From positions 821,618 to 885,617 of the forward strand of contig NW_005179057.1 in the NCBI RefSeq assembly GCF_000350225.1: 64,000 bases of DNA, in the 5' to 3' direction. This document shows, piece after piece, positions 12,786 through 23,975 of the stretch. Under the pieces are notes generated by a model. It saw only the letters and a program-made list of their open reading frames with translations, did not search any database and was not told the DNA's origin. Each line of letters opens with the position of its first letter. Within the stretch, counting starts at the first letter, position 1. The translations under genes and the position numbers were made by a program. The DNA comes from Chondrus crispus. Taxonomy: Eukaryota > Rhodophyta > Florideophyceae > Gigartinales > Gigartinaceae.

Positions 12786-15605
12786 ACCGGGCAGTGCCAA
12801 TCCGGGCGGTGATCGCGTGAGCACCAGGTCGAACGGGGATGTCTCCTTTGACCGGTGGACCTGCATGTTATACGCGAAGGTCAGGGGCTGGATGTACTCG
12901 TCCCAGTCCCTCTGATGCTCCTCGACATTGTGTCGGAGGCGCTGCACCAGGGTGCGGTTGAACCGTTCGGTTTGCCCATTTGTCTGGGGGTGATAGGCCG
13001 TAGTCAGGTAGTGCCTCACCCCCAGCAAGGCGCACACCGCGTCGAATAACTTGGCGGCAAAATGTGGTCCGTTATCGGTTAGCACGTAACGAGCTGCGCC
13101 GTATACGTAGACCCAATTGTCCAGGAATGCTTTTGCCGCGACCGACGCGGTGGTTGTCCGTAACGGGATGCTTCGCGTCAGATTCGTAAACCGGTCGGTC
13201 ATGACGAGCACGTGGCGATTCCTGTGCGCCGTCTTCGGTAAAGGACCCAGCAGGTCCATGGCGATGAAATCCAGCGGCCCTGCCACTGGGAATGGCTTGA
13301 GGTCGTTCTGATGGCGCACCAGGGTTCCCCTATTGTCGGCGCACGAGGCGCAATTCCGTACGGTACTGAAGGCGTCGTTCGCCATATGAGGCCAATAATA
13401 TTCCCGCCGGAGGGTATAATACATCCTCGTACCGCCCGGGTGTCCTGCCAGGCGGGGATGATGGGCGAGGTACAATATCTTTGCCCTGAGCCGTTTCGGT
13501 ACAACCCGCTGCAGGGTCCCATCGAGGGGGGATTTGTGGACGACAAACCCGTATCGGTCGACGTCGTAGCGCGAGTCCGGGTTCCCCACGGTCTCGGCGG
13601 CCGCCCTACAGAAGGGGTCCTCGGCCTGCTCCCGAAGGAACTCTTCCACCGTTGTGGATGAGACGTCGCGTTCTTCGGGTATATCCGCGAACGGGTGCTC
13701 AGCTCTCCCCGGGTCGACGGGGGTCTCCCAGTGTACGGTACCTTGGCGGGGTTTATGCTCGTCCTCTCGCCATTGTCCCGCGAAACACGGGGCCTCGTCG
13801 TCAACCGGTTCGGAGGTTGCGCCGTCAACTTGGAGGCGTGATACACCATCCGCGAGTTGGTGCTTAATACCCGGTCGGTACTGTACGTCGTAGTCGTACT
13901 CGGCTAGGCGGAGACGCCAGCGCGCTAGCCGGCCGGAGCTATCCGCCAGGTTGAGGACCCATCAGAGGGCCTCGTGATCTGTACGGAGGTCGAACGTGTT
14001 CCCATATAGATATGGCCGAAGCGTGAGGATGCTCCACACGACAGCAAGGCACTCCTTCTCGGTGGTAGTGTAATTTTTCTCGGCGTCGGTTAGAGCCCGG
14101 CTCCAATACCCCATCGGTAAGCGGTCACCGCTCGGCTGCTCCTGTAATAAGGCACAGCCGACCTGGTACGCGCAAGCGTCCGTATCCAGGGTGTATTTCT
14201 TTCCGTAACGGGGTAGAGCGAGGATCGGTGGGGACACGAGGCGCTTCTTGAGTTCCACGAACGCCTCGTATTCGTCATCGGTAAGAACCTCGAACTCGAA
14301 GGGTTGATTCTTCCCCGTCTTCCGGTTTAGCGGAGCGGCTGTTTTTGCGAAGCCCTTCACGAACCGACGGTAGACGCTGCACATTCCTAAGAAGGATTGC
14401 AATTCCGTCTGGTTCTGGGGAGGTCGAGCGCGCTCGATGGCGACCACGTTGCGGCGCTCGACCTCTAACCTACCTGGTCGGATCACGTGCCCCAGGTAGG
14501 TGACCGAGGTGTCGAAGAAAGCGCACTTCGACAGCTTCAGCGACACGCCCGCGTCCCGCAGAAGGCGCAAAATCTCGCGGACGTGCGCGAAGTGTTCCGT
14601 TACGGTCTTGGAGTAGATGATCACATCACCCAGGTAGATCAGTGCGGTTTCCCATTTTACCCGCGACAGTATAATGTCGACGGCCCGCTGGAAGGTAGCG
14701 GGGGCATTCTTCAAACCGAACGGCATGCGGAGGAAACGGTACAACCCGCAGTGCGACGCGAACGTCGTCTTGTCGCGGTCATCCTCGGCGATTTCTACTT
14801 GCCAATACCCACTGTTGCAATCCAGCGTGGTAAAGACAGTAGCGTCGCCGAGGGAATCGATGCACTCGTCCATCCTCGGCAACGGATAGGAATCCCGAAC
14901 GGTGACTGCGTTGAGCTTTATGTAGTCGACACAGAACCGCATGGTACCATCCTTTTTAGGAACGAATACCACGGGGCTTTCCCATTCGGCCGTGGCGGGT
15001 TCGATTACCCCTGCCCGGAGCATGCGGTCAATCTCCGTTTTCTCTTTTTCCCGTGCGGTTGGTCCGGCGCGGTAAGGCGCCTGGAAAATCGGGCGAGCAC
15101 CGGGCTTGAGCTCAATGCGGTGCTTCGTGGCCCCGATTTTTCCCAGCTGGCCGGTCCACATCCCCTTGAATTCGGACAGTACCTCGAGGACATCCGAGCG
15201 TACCTCCTCGTCCTCGGCACCGATGTGGACGTCCTCTTGCCAGGCGTTGGGGTCCTCCTCAGGGGCGGCGGTGTCTTCGGGTTTATCCGTTCCAGCCGCC
15301 CCGAGGGGCGCCTTGGGCGACGTGGCTTGTTCAGCCCCGCCCTTATCCGCACGGTTGTCGGCGGCTTCTTCCGCGCTATCCTTTGCAGTTGAGAGGTTGG
15401 AATTAAATATCCCTCCACCTTCGTTAGCTTCGGCCGCTTCCGCGGCCGAGTCGCCAAGGGTCAGGATGTGAGTGGGCGACGGAAGAGCCAGTCCCACTAC
15501 GGTATGCTTCGGGATGTGAACCGAGCGGTGCCTAAAATTGCTGAGCATTACCGAGAACGGGTTTTCGAGGGCACCATACATGACCCCCTGTGCCAGGAGG
15601 GTCAA
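12786..15605 (-). pseudogene. Reverse transcriptase, RNase H and integrase core of outer gypsy element
   Basis: Reading down from 15605, there is a Ty3-type polymerase with FVPKKDGTMRFCVDY, PLPRMDECIDSLGDA and MPFGLKNAPATFQRA. The catalytic box reads IYLGDVIIYS, so the first of the two catalytic aspartates is glycine (codon 14628-14630). RNase H follows (LDTDACAYQVGCALLQEQ). An in-frame TGA at 13962-13964 sits where relatives have Arg, in HEAL-stop-WVL. The same frame resumes with the integrase: His/Cys zinc motif (HHPRLAGH ... CASC) and DDE residues in AMDLLGPLP, LTDNGPHF and NGQTERFN. The copia-1 insertion cuts the integrase just after LALPG at 12790. The element cannot copy itself. Confidence 0.92.
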
Positions 15606-16319
15606 ATTCTTGTGCGCGGTTTTTGGGGAGTTCTGTAAAAAACATAGCCCCCCACCGGCGTGGCGACCCTCACCATGGCCTGCGTCATCGGAGGAATTGT
15701 CACCCCTCTGACGAGGCGGATCTTCCGTGATGGTGTGTTGGCGGGGAACGCCACCTGCTTCCGTTCGGGTTTATCCGACGGCGGTAGTTGTTGTGCGGTG
15801 CTCCTCGAGGCCATCTTGCGGTCGTGCCTCGATGGGGTTGTTCCGACCAACGCCACGGGTGGCGCGTCGTGGAACACGACCTTCCGTTGCAGTGGGAGGA
15901 TCGCCTTGACGTGGCGATCCAGAAAAGTCGTACCGAGGATACAGTCCACGGCGATGCTCGTGACTACCAGGAACGGGACGCGCGCCACAAACTCACCCAT
16001 TCGAACGAGCAGGGGGATTTCCCCTAGTGCCATCATCGCGCGGTTTGACGCGTCGATGAGCGCTGGGCTCCGAAACCGGTTTTATCGATGATCGCCACGA
16101 CTCGGCGACACACCGTAAATGGATGAGGTTCGGGCCGGCTCCTGAGTCAAGCACTGGCGTGGTGGCGACCATCAACGCCTGCTTCTGACCAACCGTCGCG
16201 GAGATCTTGTAATTCTTCTTCTTGAAGGAGCAGATGGCCTGGACTTCCGTTCGGTTATCCGGCTGCGCTTCCACTGGCGCAGCCGGATCGGGGGTTCCTA
16301 AGCTTCTGAGGGTGGGCAC
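15602..16319 (-). pseudogene. Aspartic protease of outer gypsy element (frameshifted)
   Basis: The catalytic loop TPVLDSGAGPNLIH is read in the frame 15993-16319. The rest of the fold, including FLVVTSIAVDCILGTTFLD, is in another frame, 15602-16036, so there is at least one frameshift near 16030. The protease would cleave the gag-pol polyprotein. It overlaps the start of the polymerase open stretch by four bases at 15602-15605. Confidence 0.8.
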
Positions 16320-16549
16320 GGGGAGAGACGTCGTCGCCTCTCCGCGTCCTCCCTGGCTTCCCCCGTCAGCAGCAAGTCCTCGCGGGTTTCATCTGCGGCT
16401 TGCGCCACGTGGTCTTCGGTATGGTCCGGGTGCGGTTCCTCGACGACGTTGACGCCCGCGGGGGCCGTTTGATGCTGGTTTCGCCAAGCGGACGGCCCCT
16501 GGCGGTTGAACGGGGATCCCGGGCGGAGGTCTTGCCGGATGCGTAGCTT

Positions 16550-18185
16550 CTAGTAGTTGGCCTCTCGTGCCTCCAGAAGCTTGGCCCGCAGGCTCGCATC
16601 GGCAACGACGGGGCACTCCTCTTGTCGGTGCGTGGTGTCAAGGCAGAACCGGCACGGTGGCGGTCCGGGAAATCTCCCGCCAGAGAACCGGACGCGTGGA
16701 TCCTGGCCTTGCCTCCCGTACGGTCCTGTGCGCACGTCGCCAGAGTTGGCGGGTGGAACTGGGGCGCTCGCCGTCGAAGCTGCCGGCGACGGATAATAAC
16801 TCGTCGGTGGCGAGCTCATCGAGGTCGGCGTGGCGGTTTGGTCCGTCACGGCCAAGATTGCCTCTTCAGCAAATCCCCCGGCCGTCGGGATGTCGGATGC
16901 CGACTCAACGGACAGCACGGGCCTCGTCCTTGCGGTGCGGTCGAATCTTCTAGCCGCTCCGGACGGCTCTCGGTGAGCCATGGCTGACATCCCTTGTCAA
17001 TGGGAAGCCCGATTGGTTTCCCCGATCGCTTGCGCACAGCGAGCGACGGATTGGTAGTACAAATCCGGGTGCGTGGCGAGGTAATTACGAACCTGCGCGC
17101 ACGTGGCGGGCAGTAACCCCTCTACGAACAGGGACTTCAACCGCCTGTCCGAGAATACCGTACCGCAGCGGAGTGCCTTGTCCCAGAGGTGGTTACTGTA
17201 GACCTCCTCCGTCATGTTTGAACTTTGACGGAAGGAGATCACATCCCCAACCGCTTCGGAAGTTACGTCGTCGGTAGCATAGGTGTGCAACAGAAAGTTG
17301 ACCACCTGTGCGTATGTCCGGAGCAGCTCGCGCCGCTCCACGTCAACCGCCATAGTTTTTTCCATTGAGACGGGACTGGATTAAGGCGTGAGCCTGTCCG
17401 GTCAGGTAGAATTGGAAGCACCACACGGCGGCTCGTTCGGTAATCCCGTTGTGGTCGCACGCCATCTTGAGGCGTGGGAGGAATCCCAATACCGCAATCG
17501 GATCTTCACTGCTGAACGTGTGGGACCTCATCTTCACGTCCAGTTTTTTCCGGTAACGGTTAATGTGCCGCGCTACTGTATAGTCGTAGCGCGAGCTACG
17601 CCGTTCCAGGCGGTAGGTCTTGTAGTTGACGGCCTTGGTAAACAGGTCATTGAGGGGCCTGATTACCGTGGGCCGTCGCTCGTCGCTCTTCGGGGCAGCC
17701 CGGCGGTGTCTGCTCGAGCGACGACGCTCCTTATCCGACTCGGTGTGGTAGTCTTCCGAGTCGGACGGGTCATGCCGCTGCAGGCCTCGGCTTCTATCGC
17801 CGCGTGCCCTGTGGCCCCGCCTGCGAGAGTCTTCCAAACCGGATGGGTCATCATCGGAGGGGTATCCTCCCCCTCTGGCATCGCGGTATCGCCCGTGGCG
17901 TGCCTCGCGGTTATGACGGCATCGCCAACGGCGTCCCTCGCGGTCTTCATCCGTCCTGTGGCGGTGGTCTTCTGCGTCGGAATACAAGATGTATTCCGCT
18001 TCGGTCCTGTGCGTGCCGGGTGCACGTCTTCTGCTCAACCGGTACGGGTCCCGATTCTCTGTCTCGGGGAGCCCCAGGCGGTTGTCTGTCCCGCGGGGGT
18101 CGCCCGTACCGGCGAGTATGGAGGGGACATTTTCTGTGGTCCTCCCTGTAGCACCGTTAACGGTTGGGAGATAGATGGCTCTGCC
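16550..18185 (-). pseudogene. gag C-terminal two-thirds of outer gypsy element (capsid and zinc knuckle)
   Basis: This continues in frame from 31872-31258 once the inner gypsy element and one CTCCG copy are removed. An Arg/Asp/Glu-rich linker is followed by the capsid (TYRLERRSSRYDYTVARHIN ... DPIAVLGFLPRLKMACD). The frame slips at an A6 run near 17354-17359 into DVERRELLRTYAQVV ... SDRRLKSLFVEGLLPAT. An in-frame TGA lies at 16997-16999. The knuckle CRFCLDTTHRQEEC, a C-X2-C-X4-H-X4-C box, is at about 16615-16660. The stretch 16320-16549 is low-complexity linker with no clear frame. Confidence 0.85.
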
Positions 18186-18190
18186 CTCCG

Positions 18191-18810
18191 TGTATAATAA
18201 ACACCCCTAAACGGATAGGGGTGTATGCTTAGTCCTGGAAGACCCGTACGTACGAGAAGACGGGGGAAGTCGGAACAGATAGCGAAACCGGAGCACGGGC
18301 CCGGGTAGCGTGGTAGAGCGGGATCGGGGGGGAGGACGCGCACACGCGCGGGCCGATCTACGCCTCGACGCCCCGGAGCAGCGCTGGGTTACGTTCCAGC
18401 GCTGACGGGCGGAGGTGGATCTAAGCTCGCTCACGTGCTCGCGCGTCCTCTACCCGCGCTCGGTCTCGCCTTAAGGTAGCTAGCCGAAGCTTCCTTAAGA
18501 TAAGCTGGGAGTCAGACCTAGGCGGTAGGTCGTGGACAAGTCCGTCCTTGTCCCCTTCACCGCCGCCGGTCCGCTCCGTCATTTAATGTACAATTAGTCT
18601 ATCGTAACTTAGTACAGTACGTACTGTACTATGGGGCACTACTGTAGTCGGCACTGTCAGCCGACGTGGCTGACTGTATACGTGTCGTACACGTATAGTA
18701 CACGTGGGGGCGCGTGCCCCCGTACACGTGTGGTACCGGCTGTCTGTAAGGTTCGTGCCTTACAGAGCCGGATCCAATTTCTAATCTAATTCTTTTGTAG
18801 TTATACTACA
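18191..18810 (-). repeat. 3' LTR of inner gypsy element
   Basis: 620 bp, matching 30638-31257. It contains a chain of perfect inverted repeats: a 22-bp palindrome at 18610-18631, hairpins at 18656-18674 and 18677-18697, and a 14-bp stem with a 2-nt bulge at 18736-18771. In element orientation these lie near the start of U3. Confidence 0.96.
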
Positions 18811-19094
18811 CCACCCCCCCCTCAAGCGTGGATGTCAGCGTCCACATGTGCTTGAGGGGAGCGGAAATGTCCGAGCTTGTAGTCGTCTCGAGCCCTCCGC
18901 GTACCTCTCGCCATCGCGTCCCATCGTCACGCCCCTCTTTTCCCGGACGTTGGCCTATGCGCGTGCTGGCCGGTCCCCTTCTCTTCTCCACCTCCCGTGC
19001 TGACCCCTATTTCTGCTTGATCCCCTCTTTACGTTTGTTTTCTCTGATTATCGTACGCGCAACCGGGCCCGTCGGCTCCCCCCTTCTCGTTGTC

Positions 19095-21229
19095 ATGGCA
19101 GGTTCCCCGCCGACTGGGGCCCTAGCGGGGACAGACCCCTTGCACGGTGAGCCGTCTCGCTTCGCAATCGTTACACCAGCTGTCGAAGGGCCGGTCCGTT
19201 CCCAAGGATCCACGGCAAGGCAAGAGGCATCTCCGCTCCAAGACGCGTCGATTGCGCCCGTGGTCTCCTCCCTTCCGCCGTTCCAGTAAGGGCGGCGGTC
19301 CCGTGAGACTACGTTGTCCACGGAGTTGGGTGCCGCCCCTGCAGTGGCTTCCGTTGCCGCTGCGCAGTCCAACGTGGGGGTGGAGCGGAATGGTGAGGCC
19401 CCGTCGTCGGGGCGGGGGAATGGCGCTTATGGGAGCTGTCGACGCCCCGGGACACCGCCCGAGGCGTCTCGGGATATCCGTTGTATAGCCCAGGAGGCCG
19501 CAGCAACCACGACGCAGTGGTTGGGCGTACCCCTCGAGCGATCGACGCCACTTCCTCTTGGTCGTCTAAGGTACGCATGGCGTCGTTACGCTCGATCAGG
19601 GATCACCGTCGGCGAGATCCTCTCGCAGGGTCGGGTACGTCCCGACCTGTTACGTATCCGTCTCATATACGCAAAGGGCCTGACCGAAGAGGCCTCGCTT
19701 GCCCTGGGACGTTTGCTGGCCGAGGGGACCGGTGCCCCATACCAGCTACCAGATGAAATCCTCAGTGACAGAACATTCGTATACAGTATAGAAGAGGCGG
19801 AGTATGTTGATCGCATGGCGACGTATATGTTCCACCCCGGCCCCCGGGGTCCTCAACGGTTTGTACTTGCAGAGGTGGCGGGACTGTACGTGAGCTCCCG
19901 GCCATATGCGTACTCGAGAACGCGTGCGGCACTGCAGAAGTCTGCCTGTTCCTTAATGAGACTCCATTCGATTGCCCTAGCCCCGCATGATTGGTCTGCT
20001 TACCGCCAAGCGAGCGAGGCGGACGGCCGCGTTTTGCAGTCGGCATCATTCGAACGTGGGTTGTCGACGGACGACTTCCCTAATTACCCACGTCGATACG
20101 GGAGGCTTTTCCTTCCTTGGGAGTACACGTCTTACTCCCCTACGCCCTCAAGCATTTCGGCTATGTTGCTCGGAGCGACACCACCCCGCTCACGAGGTCC
20201 TCCTCTATAACGTGGAGCGAGAGTGGGCTTGGTCGGTCGTTAACGCTTTTACGAACGAGGTTTCCATCAACGGGAGGGTCTTCGTACAGCCAGGTTCGGT
20301 ACTGTCTTTTCTTGGTAGGGTCGCTCGGAGCTATCTGACGTCGCGTTGCATCCACTTGAACACGGTACGCAGCACGTGTCGTGGTCCCACTCCTTTGTCC
20401 TTGACCTGATGCACCGCTCCTTGGACGTGCCGGAACGCAACCACCGTCCCTGGACGGACTATACGACCAACCTGCGCAGCACGTTTCTGGCATACGACCG
20501 TCGTGCGGACGCCTTCGTGGCACGCCCTAATCCACCCGCCAGCGGGACGTACCGCGGCGGCGCCGGAGTTGGATCGGCGGTGCGGGAAGCCCGCAGGAAA
20601 CGTTACAGGGACTTACACGGAGAGCCGACTACCCCCTACATGTGGGGGCGAATCCCTTCCGCGCCCCTCCCGCGTTCGATGCGAGTCAAAGCGTCGCGGT
20701 GGGGGTCTCCAACTCCGTCACTCCCTCCTCTAAACATCCCCGGCAGCGCCTCCATTCAGCACTTCACGTTAACGGGAGACGAAATCAGGGCCTCCCTGAT
20801 CTTGTGCTGGCCTTGGGGAACTCGGTCGACCGAACTTGGCGCGTGAGTAGCCTCCTGAGTACGCTCGCTGGTTGGTACGTGGCTCGTAGCGCAGAGGCGC
20901 GTCGCCTTGGGGATGAACGCGCTGCCTTTTCTTCTCAGCTACGTCAGCTGCAGAGTGAACTAGGGGGCTTACGGGAGTCCTCCCTTCGTCAGGAAGGCGC
21001 TTTGGAACGTGCGGTTACTGAGCGAGATCGCTACCGCCGTGAGCGTGACACTCTCCGATCTCTCTCCGCCACGCCTCCTTCGTCCGGTTCCGTGCCGCGT
21101 CCGAGGATTCCGGACCCTTATGAGGGGAGGGGGTACGTTCCCCCTCCAGTCGGCGAGATGGTTGCGCCCGTAGTTTCTCCGCACCCTTGGCGTCGTCACG
21201 TCGAGGTGGTGATGCCCCCCTCGCGATGA
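19095..21229 (+). pseudogene. Opposite-strand accessory ORF of inner gypsy element (frameshifted)
   Basis: An ATG at 19095 (MAGSPPTGALAG) opens a frame broken only by a TAA at 19287-19289. It resumes in the same frame as SRETTLSTELGAA and runs to about 20150 with well-formed protein sequence (YAWRRYARSGITVGEILSQG, RPDLLRIRLIYAKGLTEE). It then moves to a second frame (EREWAWSVVNAFTNEVSING), back to the first from about 20346, and to a third from 20642. It ends at 21229 with a strong coiled-coil stretch (SSQLRQLQSELGGLRESSL, then Arg/Glu heptads). Size, position and a coiled-coil C-terminus match the outer element's ORF at 2985-5156, though no clear residue similarity is visible by eye. No family was recognised. 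Confidence 0.5.
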
Positions 21230-23273
21230 GGTGGCGACGGAGACGCCCCGTTATCCTAGCTACTGTCCTCCGAGCACTTACGTTCTGTGGTCGGCGGCTC
21301 CTCCTGGCGGTACGAACCGCTAATACAGCGCTGTAATCCTTCGTGCGGCGCCTCTTTCCCCCTTGATCACTCCGATCTTCGTAAAGCCACTTAGGGCCCC
21401 CTTTTTTCTTCCTTGCTCATCCGGTCGCTACGACAGCATACGGGGCGCGTATACGATAAGAGAAAGTATCATCTCCACGGGGGCCCTTCCCCGTGCATGC
21501 AGAATTGGCGTAGGCGGGGAGACGCGTGGCATGCATCCTCCGTTCATGAGGAGCGCTGAGCTCGTCACTACCGACCGGTACTGCACTCCTCCTTCCGCGG
21601 ATGGGACCCTACAGGACTCACGAGCCGGACGCACCGTTCGTCATGCGAAATAGCATCCACGTTCGAAGTAGGGAGCAGGTTGCTCCGTGTGGCTCGTCCT
21701 TGCTGGCCTTGGAGCTTTCCCTTACGCGATTCGAGTCCGTGATCTCGTCGCCGGTCGTTTGGTGGTGCCCCCCTCAATTCCTTCATTCGCTCTCGACTCC
21801 TTCTCTGAGCCTCCTCCCTACGGCGCGGGATGTCAGTTCCCCGGGGCACGGGCTAGGTCACGCGACGGAGCTGATGCTCCAAACCGACAGCGGGTCGTAC
21901 CGCCTTCTGCCGTGCTACCGCGCGCACGGATGCTGCCTCGTCCGTGTGGGGCAGGGACGTCAAGGAGCAGTGCCCTTGGACTCACCCTCCTCCTTACCGG
22001 AACTGTGGTTGCCTGGCTTGGTCGTCGGCGGGGGTTAGGGTCCACGTTCTCGGGGTGTAGGGAGAGCCGTCCCTCCCTCCGTATTTGGGCTTCCGAAAGG
22101 GGGCCGTACCCCTTCCTCCCCTCACGCCCGGTCCCCTTGTCCACTTCCTGTCCGTGCCGCCTTACCTCTTTGGTGCCAGCTTGACGGCGCCGTGCCGTTC
22201 GGGTCGCCTGCGCAGTACGCAGTTGCGGGAGGAAAGGCTACTACAAGGGAGCCGAGCGGCGTGCGCACTTCTCGAGGGGACGTCCTCCTCGGTGGTCACA
22301 GCTGTTGTCGGGTCCGTCTTCCCTCCGGGAGTGAGGGAGGGATCCGTGTACGGTGCTTGCTCCCATGCCACCGTCCGAGGAGCCGAGTACAACAGCCATG
22401 GCGGGTCGGCCCGCCATGTATTGCGTGGCCCTCATGCGGCGCGTGCGCACCTTTGCGCACGTGAGTGGCGTCTGTCGCGCGCGCTCCCGCTTTTTTCGTT
22501 ATTTTCTTCGCAGTTGGTGGCGGATTGACACCGGCGCCGGTGCTTGCTGTCAGGCGTATGAGCGGCGTGCAGTACCTGTGCGCGCGAGTGCGCGCACAGC
22601 AACAGCTCTGGGCCCTTGATCCAATCACCCCCAAAAACCCACCTCAAAATTTGGCCAATTTTCCCGCCAAAATAATTTCAGCAAAAATTAAATCACACTC
22701 CGTGATTGGTGCGCTGTCATACGCCCCCCATTATTTTGAGTGTACCGTAGCGGACTGGCGCTGCAGTGCAGCGAGCCCTATAGGGCCCGTGCTCCCGGCC
22801 GTTTGTCCGAACCCTCCACCTCTCCCCTACGCGTACTCTCGCGTACCGGCGCGCATCTTCGAGCCCATTGCGCTCGTCCTCTCGGTGAGGGCTTCGTCTG
22901 CGTTCTTGCCACTAACAGAGACTGCTCTTTAGTCCCTTCGGTTATTACGTGAACCATTCCTTCCTAGACCGTTGTCGCCTGCCATTTTTTCGTCATACAG
23001 TACGTACTGTCTAGTCCCAATGCGCGCAGAGACCAGCGAAGCGCCTTGCTCTTCATGGCGTCCTTCGTACTGCATCCTCCTTCGACGGTTGTGGATGGGT
23101 GTTCGTAACCCTGACCTTGCTTGTCAATATGTATTGACATGCCTCGCGTTTGTCCGCGATCGTCCGTGGGCCTATCCTTCCTGACGTTCCTTGTCTTCCA
23201 ATTCCGAGAGACTTATATAACCGTAACGAAACGGTTGCGTATAGCTGTACCGGAACGGTTGACGGCCCCTTCC
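21230..23273. other. Non-coding 3' region of inner gypsy element
   Basis: About 2 kb lie between the opposite-strand ORF and pol. It contains CpG-rich tracts such as alternating GCGC words near 22440-22600, an AT-rich island near 22640-22740, and short open frames without recognisable domains. Confidence 0.5.
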
Positions 23274-23972
23274 TCAAGACTGAACGTCCGCGTTGAGGTC
23301 CGAAGTGAGGTCCCTACCGGTGCGCGCTCGAAGTCGTTTCGCGTAGCGAGACACGAGCTCTTCTGGGACGTGAGTCCGCGCGGTCCAGGTGGGCGTGTCG
23401 TAATCCGCCCACTTCATGAGGAACTCCGGAGTTCCATCCTCCATGACCCGGTGCTTGAGCAGCCGTTCTACTGCGAACTGCGTCCCCTCCCTGACCTTGA
23501 CGGCAAGGTCACTGGGTGCAGTCGTGCTCGCCCGAGGCTCGTTCGCCGGTGGGGGTGAGTACACGCAGCGGTCTGCGGAGACGCGCTCGGTCACACCATC
23601 GCGGTGGATCGTGATGGTGCGTTTGTCATTCGCGAGCACTCGGTACGGTCCGACTGCCGGTGATGCGAGTTTGTTCGACGTCTTCCCCCCGTCGGAGGGG
23701 TTCAGGTACACGTAATTACCGGGCTTAAGACGTGCGTTCATTCTTCGAACGCTCTTGTCGAAGTCGCGTTTGTATCGTGCTTGGGTCCGACGCAAGCTTC
23801 CGTAGGCTTTTTGTATTGTATCGTCCAGCGTTTTTAGGAACTCAGCTCGCTGATTCCCTCTGTCGGCAGGGGGAACGCTATCGTCGACTCTTCGAAGGGA
23901 GAAATCTGGCGGTGGCCTGCTGAGCACGAGCTCAAACGGCGTGGTGCGTGTGGTGCGATGTACGTGGGAGTT
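23274..23972 (-). pseudogene. Integrase C-terminal region and chromodomain of inner gypsy element
   Basis: This is in the same frame as the integrase core above it but separated by a TAA at 23973-23975. That codon falls where chromoviruses have the Tyr of the LTYAYNSHVH box (here LTYA-stop-NSHVHRTTRTT). The domain then shows RYKRDFDKSVRRMNARLKPG and VYLNPSDGG, typical of gypsy integrase tails. It ends in a chromodomain with QFAVERLLKHRV and EFLMKWADYDTPTW. Confidence 0.85.
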
Positions 23973-23975
23973 TTA

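Noticed and set aside
14487..15392. 301-codon plus-strand frame in the outer gypsy polymerase
   Set aside because: It is antisense to well-conserved reverse transcriptase motifs and has no domain of its own.
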